Origin: Pararge aegeria
Taxonomy: Eukaryota; Arthropoda; Insecta; Lepidoptera; Nymphalidae
NCBI RefSeq assembly: GCF_905163445.1
Contig: NC_053184.1
Location: 6,200,001-6,264,000 of the forward strand
DNA: 64,000 nucleotides
Direction of reading: 5' to 3'
Both the position numbers and the translations under genes were made by a program. Position 1 is the first letter of the stretch; every line of letters starts with the position of its first letter. Below, in pieces: positions 56,320-64,000 of this stretch. The notes beneath the pieces are model-generated. The model was not told the origin of the DNA and searched no databases. It saw only the letters and a list, made by a program, of their open reading frames with translations.

Positions 56320-56672
56320 ATATGCAATTTAAATTTATAATATTGATAATTTCTTCAAGTGTAGGTAAAAACACTAATAATAATTATAAAAATATAAAAA
56401 AGCAATGTGTCATCTCTTGTTTCGAACGTGTCTCATTGTAATATGGACCTTTGAGAAAGTAGATCGAAATTGCAACGTTTCCTACTAGATGACGCTACAA
56501 TCCTATAAGACTGATGTGAAATGGGTATACTAATTTCGGCATCGATGGTAGGAGAGCCATAGCTTAATTGGTGAAAGCACTCAGGACGCAATTGCCCGAG
56601 AGTCGCAGGTTCAATCCTGTCGGTTCCGAATTTTTTTATATGCATTTTAAATTTATAATATTGGCAAATAGT
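56320..56672 (+). repeat. tRNA-like repeat unit (family T), full unit with repeated tail
   Basis: The AT-rich tail motif (ATATGCA.TTTAAATTTATA then ATATTG) occurs at 56320-56347 and again at 56638-56665. Between them lie TGGACCTTTGAGAAAGTAGA, TAATTTCGGCATCGATGGTA and the tRNA-like head (56552-56632: CCATAGCTTAATTGGTGAAA, CTCAGGACGCAATTGCCC, GGTTCAATCCTGTCGGTTCC). Period about 319 bp. A minus-strand 70-codon frame here is a shadow. Confidence 0.7.
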
Positions 56673-57774
56673 AATCGAATTATTGTTTAAAATGCCCTAA
56701 GCAAAACTACTTTGGTGGGTTCCGAGACAAGTTTGACAGCTATATGACACATAAAGTGTTATGGCAAAAAGCTAAGAAGCAGAAACCCATCCAGAAGTAA
56801 ATAAAATACAACTAAAATGGTACGGGCACCCCCTCTCATAAGAAAGAGGATTTTAGTTTATAGACACATAGCAGGTAGTTTATAGAAACATGGAGTTCTT
56901 TACGATTATTATCACTTGTTAGTGATAAAAAGAGGGACCGATGGCATGATGTAATACTGGATTCGGACATAACTAAAACATTTATTTTAGGAAACTTCTA
57001 GTGCCTTTCCCACGGAATTTAAAAAATAAAAATGTTTTCTGTATTACAGTGGTTACATATAAAATCAATGCTTTATTACCTATGCAGGCATTACTGCACA
57101 TTCGATGTTGATAGCTAAACATATAAGCCCGGTAAAATAAACGACAGCCAGATTTGAGAACACAGATGTTTGAGAAAACTCAAACGAATTCGTGGACATC
57201 AGCCAGTTTGTATAAATTTCACTGCATTAATTAGGCATAACATAACAACTATAAAATGAAATGCAAGCAATAACAACGTAATGCCTACTTATTTAATGAA
57301 TTAATTTACTTTGCACAGTGTTCAATGAATAATTTGACGGGTCATACACATTATTTTGAATTGAACGCTTATATTTTGTTTGAAGTTCAATATACGCAGT
57401 ATTTTTTTTAAAACATCGAAAGCCCCTATAACATTTTCGATCTATAGTAACTATGGTTCGAAATAAATATATTCTAAGCCGTATTTGAAATTTACTAAAC
57501 TAGTAATAAAATAACAAAAACATTAATTTGCGTTTGGAAGTGATCAAATTTTGTATTTTTTATTTTATTTTTGCTATTTGAATATTTTTTCCGGTGCAGC
57601 GAACGACGGCAGTTAATTTAATTTATACCGCCTCCGCAACGCACCGGTTACACTCGGTATAAACTGCTAATATGGGCTTCTTAAACACAAAAATATTAAT
57701 TAAAATTTTCTTGATACCTAGCTTTTTACCAATGCATATAATTGAGTGGACATTTTAACTGGGGTACAATTTTA
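56673..57774. other. No gene seen; small GC-rich patch
   Basis: 57590-57670 is CpG-rich (GCAGCGAACGACGGCAG, ACCGCCTCCGCAACGCACCG) within AT-rich DNA. It could be a promoter of a minus-strand transcript, but nothing else supports this. Confidence 0.35.
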
Positions 57775-58015
57775 TAATATTGTATTAGTGTTTTTACCTA
57801 CTCTTGGAGGAATTATCAATTTTATAAATTTAAAATGCATATAAAAATTTTCGGAAGCGTCAGGACCAACTAAGCTACGGCTCTCCTACCGTCTATGCCG
57901 AAATTAGTATATGCCTTATACATCAGTCTTATACCGAATGTTACGCCAACTAGTAGGAAACATTTGAGTTTTAATTTTTTTCATATGCATTATATTTTAA
58001 ATTTATAAATTTGTT
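57775..58015 (-). repeat. tRNA-like repeat unit (family T), head deleted internally
   Basis: Minus-oriented: tail CCTACTCTTGGAGGAATTAT, AATTTAAAATGCATATAAAA, TTCGGAAGCGTCAGG, then a deletion to CCAACTAAGCTACGGCTCTC, and GCCGAAATTAGTATATGCCT. It ends at a second tail motif (about 57985-58010). Confidence 0.65.
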
Positions 58016-58734
58016 ACACAAAAAAAAGTCACCTTGTAAATAAGTTAACTTGGTCGTGTAAATACGTACTAATTGGTGCTACTGTACATAAAACTCTAAA
58101 CTAAACTAATACGAGAAGTGTTAAAACAGCACCATGCTTTTCCTAGGCAAATATTGCGAAAAGGACAGCACTACCTATAGATCTTTCAATTAGGTATAAG
58201 TGTTGAGATTTAGGTACAGTAGAATTGGCGCCATTGGATAACTAAGCCATTCATCACAGAATTACAGAACCTTTATTCAGCCATTATTGCATGTAGTGCT
58301 TTGTGTCCAAAAACAGTGAAAACGTCCCGCGAACATCTCACTTTACATCAGCGAAATGATGATATGGGGTATCATTATTTTAACCAAATTTAAATGAATT
58401 TTTGATAATATTAGTCGTGTACACGGTATCTGTATGTTCTTAATTCTGTTTCTAACAAATAAGTATTTGTATTAAGAAATTTTCCATACAGGCCTCTATT
58501 TAGATAATTGGCCGTATCCACCATTGAACCCAAAGACCTACTTATACTCTGAGGGAGCACTATCACTGGCATGTAACAAACGTTAAAGCCCGCCGACCCA
58601 CATTGAAGCAGCATGGTAGGAATATGCTCTAAAACCATATTTGTTACGAGACAGGAAGCCTGTCCCTAGTTATATATTAAGCTGAGAATCAACATTATTT
58701 TACGGTTTAACAATCCTTAGAATTTTTCTGTTTT
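58016..58734. other. No gene seen
   Basis: A 75-codon minus frame (58638-58411) has no recognised motif. Confidence 0.45.
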
Positions 58735-58812
58735 GTGAGAGATAAGAGCAAAGTGGCCTGCTTCCAAGCAGCCTTGTCGGAACCATGGAATCGTGTAGTC
58801 ACCACAAGTAGT
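58735..58812 (+). repeat. Interspersed repeat family I, 3' fragment
   Basis: GAGAGATAAGAGCAAAGTGG, GCTTCCAAGCAGCCTTGTCG; matches the end of the 28801 copy. Confidence 0.6.
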
Positions 58813-58914
58813 TAAATGTGCTTAAATATATTGTTTAAACTTAGGTAAAGGTAGATCTAATATTACCTTTGGTATCATGTTATAAAAGCATATACTCATC
58901 CCCATCACCACAAA

Positions 58915-59362
58915 CTTACTTAATATTATAAATATGAATGTAAGTTTGTTTGTTACGCTTTCACGCAAAAACTACTTAACCGATCCTCATGAAACTTTGC
59001 ACACTTGGAAGTATTAGAAGTAATATAGAATACTTTTTGTCCCGACATTAAGCTCGGTTCCTTTGGGAGAGGGGATGAAAGTGTTTGACGATTTTACACC
59101 ATAACTCTGACAAATTATAACAGTATTAATTAATTATTTTTGTACTATAGAGGTTAAATTATATATATGTTTAATTTTGCACAAACTTTGTGTAGATCTG
59201 ATGAATGTAGTTGGAGATTGAGGACAGAACTCCTCAGCGGACAGCAGCAAACCCCTCATTTAAGGCTTAGTGATACTTTAAGTTTTTTTAGAACAACAAC
59301 TAAATTGAATGCCACATCAAAAAACAAAATCAAACGCAGACAAAGTCGCGGGCAATAGCTAG
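58915..59362 (+). mobile_element. Non-autonomous Helitron family 1
   Basis: TTAATATTATAAATATGAAT through ACTTTTTGTCCCGACATTAA, CTCAGCGGACAGCAGCAAAC, to CAAAGTCGCGGGCAATAGCTAG then T. The left end is blurred. Confidence 0.8.
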
Positions 59363-59614
59363 TATAATATATAGCGCCTATATATATGAATTTTGTACGG
59401 AGATGACATGTCACCACCCGATTGGCAACTGTCAGAAAAATACACAATACTATGGAACTGTGGATGGCGGCTTTGGAAAGCGTAAGTGAAAAAGTGTAAA
59501 ACAAACAGGCTGTAGTGTGATCATACAAAGCGGTAAGCATAATAAATTGACGCGTCGATTCGAAGCCAAAAATACTGTACGTCAAGCGTCATTCAAAATT
59601 TTGTACACTCGTTA
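59363..59614. other. No gene seen
   Basis: Open frame on the minus strand (59585-59256) overlaps the Helitron and is a shadow. Confidence 0.5.
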
Positions 59615-59720
59615 AGGTGTCCCTGCACGGATGGGTATAATTGCTTGCACCGTCGCGTCGAGGTCAATCCCAATAATTGACTTTTGGAAATGCGCCAATA
59701 TTGCACTCATATTAAAATGA
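59615..59720 (-). repeat. Unnamed repeat family L, copy 1
   Basis: The minus strand reads TTCCAAAAGTCAATTATTGG preceded by AATATTGGCGCA and followed by CCTCGACGCGACGGTGCAAG, CAATTAT. It shares this with 63765-63860; in both, one frame reads FQKSIIG. Confidence 0.6.
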
Positions 59721-59934
59721 CACCTTGCAATTTTACTCTGTATTCTCTTTATAACGTGTGTATTTGTGTATAGAATAGCTAATGTCATATTCAAAATTCA
59801 TTATTTCAAAAAAGTGGGCCAGTTATAAGTTTAAGCAGTTTTGGAATATAAAGTTTGTCTGTTGTGTGTTTTTTCTTTAAAAAGTCTCAGTATCTGTCCG
59901 GAAATGAAAACTACCATGTTATTTTAAATAATAA

Positions 59935-60190
59935 GAAATAAATACACTACGACAATAATACATCGCCATCTAACCCCAAAGTAAGTGTAGCTTGTGTCAT
60001 GGGTGCTAAGATGACTGATGAGTATTTTTAGGAATAATATACATAAATATAGATACTTAGAATATAAATTTACATACACTCAAACACCGAGAAACATTCA
60101 TGTTCATCACACAAACATTTTCCGGTTGTTGGAATCGGATTCACTGCCTTGGACTCAAAAAGCGAGGTCGCTGCCCACCCTGTTAAAGCT
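59935..60190 (-). mobile_element. tRNA-derived SINE family A, near complete
   Basis: Minus-oriented body CATCGCCATCTAACCCCAAA, GTAAGTGTAGCTTGTGTCAT, CATGTTCATCACACAAACAT, then the head end near CTGCCCACCC. Confidence 0.85.
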
Positions 60191-60229
60191 CGACAAACCG
60201 AGTTTTTTATCTTAATATTTTATAAAGTG

Positions 60230-60380
60230 ATAACAGATGGTCTACCTAATGGTATTTGGTGAACCATCGCTTATAAACAGAATGACACTTCGCAAAGCAT
60301 GCAAGGAAATTGTCCTAATAAGACTGTATAATCACCCCCACGCATAACCTCTGTCCTAAAAAGCTCTACCAGTACTATGG
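60230..60380 (-). repeat. Interspersed repeat family C, partial, minus
   Basis: AACCATCGCTTATAAACAGA, CTTCGCAAAGCATGCAAGGA, then a phrase (ATAACCTCTGTCCT) shared with the GC-rich insertion at 25685. Confidence 0.6.
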
Positions 60381-60589
60381 GAGCAGCGTGGTGGGCTTAT
60401 GCTGCAGAATCTTTACTTTTAACAGAGCGGATCTGCGCCCAGTAGTCGGACGCTAAAAATTTATAGAATGATAAATCAATATGATTTAGAACCTCTTAAA
60501 TATACGCTGACTTAAGTATAACTTGGCTCTTAACCAATCATTTAAAGTGTATGTAAATAAACAATTTATAAGCGAGAGATTTGTCCCGG

Positions 60590-60770
60590 AAATGCGTAAA
60601 GGAGATAGAATTGAATGTAAGGAAGATATTCAAGTCCCTCAAGTGCGCGTCGTGGTTCAATCGCGGAAAAATTTCCCGTTTTGGAACGCCTTTGAGGCCT
60701 TATTATTTAAGCTTCATGGTCTCAGAGGAGTCGATAGCAAGTCTGTACAGATACGTGTGACAGTAGAAGA
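60590..60770 (+). repeat. Unnamed repeat family K, copy 2
   Basis: GAAGATATTCAAGTCCCTCA, ATCGCGGAAAAATTTCCCGT, TTTGGAACGCC, GGTCTCAGAGGAG. It lies within a 109-codon open frame (60523-60852, non-ATG start) which I reject as a gene because the other copies do not keep the frame. Confidence 0.7.
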
Positions 60771-61584
60771 TATCTTTGTCACCAATATAATTTACTATAA
60801 TTTAATAAATTACACAGTTATAATAATAACGATGAACTTTTATTTCCATTAACCAAAAGTAATTTGTAGTTTGTAATATTACATACTGAATAGTAGATTA
60901 TGCGTCAAGTATGATTATATAGCATTTTAAAGACGGGCATAATAAGGCGCGTGAGCTCAAAGCAACCGCGCTTAGAAAGCTGAGAGTGTAACAATAAATG
61001 TACGATACGCGTTTCATACGATGATTATTGCTCACTTGCTAGGAAAAAAACAGGATAAACTTCTAAATACATTTTCATAAAATAACTATTATTATTTTTA
61101 TTTATTATTATTTTTATTTATTACATAAAGTTTCCAAAAAAAATAAAAAATACTTATAGCATAGCATAGCTATCTAGCTGATCTAGCATCAGAAAACCAC
61201 CCAGGTTTGTAATATATGCTAACAGAGAATTAAGTCTAGATACGTTAACTACAGAATAATGTTCTGTTGCCAGTTTATAAATTGGTTGCCAGTTTACCAT
61301 GTTGTGTATAAAAATGATCATAAGTTACTTAAAAAGAAGGACTCCAGTTTTTTCTTAATATTACGAGGAGCCTATATAACTGAGCCTTTTTTGCTGTGTT
61401 TCCACTGTGAGAAAGCAGCCTTTAGTGCCTTAATCTAGCCTTAATGTAGCTTTAATCGTTCTAGGCTAAATAAAGTCATCTATATTGATATTATAAATGC
61501 AACAATAACAGTCAGTAAGTGTAATAAACAGATAAATAGATCGCAGGGCATTTAAGAATTACGTCCAACAAAGATCTGTTCTTA
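60771..61584. other. No gene; TTA-rich low complexity
   Basis: 61085-61130 is a TATTATTTTTATTTAT-type tract. The rest is unassigned. Confidence 0.5.
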
Positions 61585-61760
61585 ACCTGAGGCCTTGGTG
61601 TTTAGCCTCATGAGCCTCATGAACACAGCAATGCCAGCTTCGTGGCAAAAATAAACATCCTCCATGTTTTTTGCCGCGAAGCTAGTACTTCTTCGGAAAA
61701 GCTGTGTCAAAAAAAGCTCTCCTAATAATAATCTAAGTTTGGTTAATCCAAATAAGTATT
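61585..61760 (-). repeat. Interspersed repeat family C, partial, minus
   Basis: ACCTGAGGCCTTGGTGTTTA, GCCTCATGAACACAGCAATG, GCTTCGTGGCAAAAATAAAC, with a second, inverted-like TTTTTTGCCGCGAAGCTAGT. Confidence 0.5.
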
Positions 61761-62299
61761 CGTGATGAATTTTTGGCACATGGGTAAATAGTTTGCAACA
61801 TCTTATAACAGATATTTAATATAACTGGTACCTTTACGAAAGATGAAAAAAAAAATTTAACTCAACATGGCTTCATTGCTGATCTTAGCTAAATTTTGTA
61901 GAGAACTGGAATCCTAGTGATTCAATAAGGATTATTTCTTTTTCGGGAAGAGAAACGGTTTCTTAGGGCTTGAAAAATACGAATGAATTCGCGGGCGGGA
62001 TATTGAATTTTGAAATGTATATTAATTATCTTCGTTTACATTGTATCACTTATCGGGGTGTATAATAGCGGTAAATTCTACAACTACAACGTGTATGATT
62101 CTACCGTACGATTTAGGAACAAATTGGTTAACTATGAAAGCTCAGTTAATTAGCAAATGAAGTAGACATCTACGTTGTTTTTATTAATTGCTTCATCATT
62201 TATTGGCCAAGTGCGGATCGATACACTTCATACGCCTTTGGAACATTATGGAGAACTTTCAGGCATGCAGGTGCAGTCATATTTTAATTGCTTAAATTA
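61761..62299. other. No gene seen
   Basis: Unassigned. Confidence 0.45.
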
Positions 62300-62400
62300 A
62301 AAACGCACGTAACTCCAAAAAGTAAGGGACGCGTGCCGGAGACCGAACCCCGAAAAGTTGACCGAAGCTCGAAGAACTAGACCGAAGCTCGAACAGCGGT
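62300..62400 (-). repeat. Decayed tRNA-like SINE tail with short tandem repeat
   Basis: AAAACGCACGTAACTCCAAA, GGACGCGTGCCGGAGACCGA resembles a widespread SINE end. It is followed by two copies of ACCGAAGCTCGAA at about 62360 and 62380. Confidence 0.5.
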
Positions 62401-62829
62401 TATTATTAATTTGATTACTTTGATCAAATACGCAGAGCATACATAAACCAGTTTTTCAGTTATTTTATGGAATAGTACGAAAAAAAAAAAATAGATAAAT
62501 ATAGAACCCTGTCTAGTTAAAAATTTAATTAGATTTACTTATATGTAAAATGATCCATTTTATTGGAATAGGATAAAGAGAGGTATATAATTGCAGAATA
62601 TTATGTTCTTTGTGTGAAACTGAGATTTCCAAAGAATACTAACTAGTATTCCTAAAAAACTAGTCTACGCATAATTGTTATGTTCGTATAGCAAATTATT
62701 ACTAATATAATAAAATAATTTTTTAATGGTATTGTAACGTTTCTAAATGTATAATTAATATCAATTTTTAGCCTTGACAGCTGATATTGGCGCCGTCAGT
62801 ATGTCGCCAAACTTAAAATTTGCGAAAGA
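62401..62829. other. No gene seen
   Basis: AT-rich, unassigned. Confidence 0.45.
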
Positions 62830-62995
62830 TTCGTCCTGAGATTGTTAGAAATAAAACCCGCGACTTAAGATATTCATGTCCCTCGAGAAAATACTATATG
62901 TACGTTGAGTTTGGATCGTGTGAAAAGGGCCCGTTTTGGAACATTGCAAAGCTCTCTAATATTTTTGTACAGGTCCCGGAATTGACAGAGGTGAT
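62830..62995 (+). repeat. Unnamed repeat family K, copy 3
   Basis: ATTCGTCCTGAGATTGTTAG, AAGATATTCATGTCCCTCGA, GTGTGAAAAGGGCCCGTTTT, GGAACATTGCAAAGCTCTCT. Open frames on both strands across it are not conserved between copies. Confidence 0.68.
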
Positions 62996-63364
62996 ATTTG
63001 TGATGATCTCTGAATATAATAATGACACAAACAAGCACTTTCTTTAATCTTTGTGGTTTGGCCTGTAACGTGCAATAGGCGTTTAAGTTATTATTATGAT
63101 AAAACAATTAATCTTTAGTGTTAATTAGGTACATAAAGAGTCTATGAAAAAACGTCTTGGGTGTCAGGAATAAAAAATTGTTCTTTCTAAAAAATATAAA
63201 AATAACATTATTTCAGCCATCCGGGCTCATAATTATTGTTTGTAACAAAAATCACTTTAATTCTATATTGTGTAATCTAGACTTGGGAAATAATTTTTGG
63301 ATATTCGAATCACTGTCGCCCTAAACAATTGGAAACAGCACAGCAGTGATTGACATATCTGCAG

Positions 63365-63477
63365 TCAAACCTTCTTACGATCATCTTCAGTACACGGCTG
63401 GTGCTCCCACGCAACCTTCTCACCAGGGAAACATCCCTGATGCGCTACAAAAGCGGGCAGCTTTATCAACACCTTGA
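63365..63477 (+). CDS. Possible terminal exon of an unidentified plus-strand gene
   Basis: A good acceptor (TGACATATCTGCAG, AG at 63363-63364) is followed by 113 bp reading, after two bases, KPSYDHLQYTAGAPTQPSHQ then GNIPDALQKRAALSTP and TGA at 63475-63477. It is a G+C island in AT-rich DNA, as exons often are here. No upstream exon was found, no family is recognised, and the minus strand is also open across it, so strand and reality are both uncertain. Confidence 0.25.
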
Positions 63478-63764
63478 ATGCATTACTTAGGAACCGTCAA
63501 ACGTGTTCTTCTTATACTAGTTACTTCGATAAAAATTACAAAGTACGAGGTAGTTAGCTTCTCTAGCGAACGGTATATAAAGTAGGTATGTATTTTTGTA
63601 GTCACTTATATGTTTGACTCAATTTCATTCGAATTAAAAAGTAAGTTGCCGTTGTAAACTGGAAAAGGAACTTAACGTGCATTACAAAAAGTCTCGTTCC
63701 CAAGTTAAAAATGTCGAGAGTCATCGAAATTTTGAACATTGGTCACAGGTTTACACAGAAGGAA

Positions 63765-63860
63765 AATAATTGCTCAACCCAACCGCGCCGCGGCTTGCCC
63801 CAATAATTGACTTTTGGAACTGTGCCAACATGTCGCTCACTTCTGGATTTTGTTCCATTT
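63765..63860 (-). repeat. Unnamed repeat family L, copy 2
   Basis: The minus strand reads GACATGTTGGCACAGTTCCA, AAAGTCAATTATTGGGGCAA, GCCGCGGCGCGGTTGGGTTG, AGCAATTAT; same order as 59615-59720. Confidence 0.6.
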
Positions 63861-64000
63861 CTGTAACAGAACTTGCGGCATACCTAAGCAACATTTATCT
63901 TTAGTTATAAGTGTTTTATTTTCAAGAGTTTACAAATATTAATAAATTCGCTGTTAAACCAATTTGGTGGAATATTTTATGTTCTATGTACAAAATGTAT
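63861..64000. other. Window end, no gene seen
   Basis: AT-rich, nothing recognised. Confidence 0.5.

Noticed and set aside
58131..58160. Candidate tetraspanin first exon on the minus strand
   Set aside because: The translation lacks the expected cysteine, KY and TM1 pattern and no phase-0 donor is present; no other site in 52342-64000 fitted either.
60523..60852. 109-codon frame with protein-like text, possible exon
   Set aside because: It has a non-ATG start, and its core is repeat family K, found twice more in the window without the frame conserved.
62820..63047. 75-codon plus frame and mirror minus frame
   Set aside because: It contains family K copy 3. The apparent acceptor before 62772 leads into a short frame that ends inside the repeat.
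63365..63485. Minus-strand reading of the 63.4 kb island as an exon (ending EDDRKKV)
   Set aside because: Kept only as an alternative; the plus-strand reading has the better acceptor, and no family fits either.

Overview
This is AT-rich animal genomic DNA, almost certainly from a lepidopteran and probably a butterfly. The grounds are an insect tetraspanin gene with GT-AG introns, two tRNA-headed SINE families of butterfly type, many 3' ends of RTE-like LINEs, jockey/CR1-like reverse transcriptase remnants, and small non-autonomous Helitrons ending in CTAG. The species cannot be fixed from the sequence alone. There are no operons, prokaryotic genes or CRISPR arrays. Most short open frames are chance frames or lie inside repeats.

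The one gene I can support is on the minus strand at 48879-52341. Four coding exons give 213 residues of a tetraspanin, lacking only its N-terminus. The large loop and C-tail closely match, from memory, Drosophila Tetraspanin 2A (Tsp2A), a smooth septate junction protein of gut and Malpighian tubule. The first coding exon was not found between 52342 and 64000, so it either lies beyond the window or is too short to recognise. The first known intron, or upstream region, is then more than 11.6 kb long and full of repeats.

Layout. 1-13 kb holds unnamed repeats in pairs, a short inverted-repeat MITE, LINE 3' ends, a foldback element and a SINE with clear target-site duplications. 13-24 kb is sparse, with a family built around a TTGTAATTACTCAGGA core, a jockey-like RT remnant, RTE fragments and both SINE families. 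24-32 kb is the densest repeat nest: RTE copies, a SINE interrupted by about 395 bp of GC-rich sequence, Helitrons in both orientations, and a perfect palindrome at an RTE 3' end. 32-48 kb is mixed, with a well-preserved RTE C-terminus, a complete foldback element, a chimeric SINE and several hairpins. 48.8-52.4 kb is the tetraspanin gene, with repeats in two of its three visible introns. 53-64 kb is again repeats, including a tRNA-like unit that appears to be arranged in tandem, plus a doubtful terminal exon at 63.4 kb.

No pathway can be built from these parts. Apart from the tetraspanin, the window is a record of repeated transposon insertion and decay. The most novel material is the set of repeat families I could not name: the foldback element, the tandem tRNA-like unit, and the families called E, F, G, H, K and L below.
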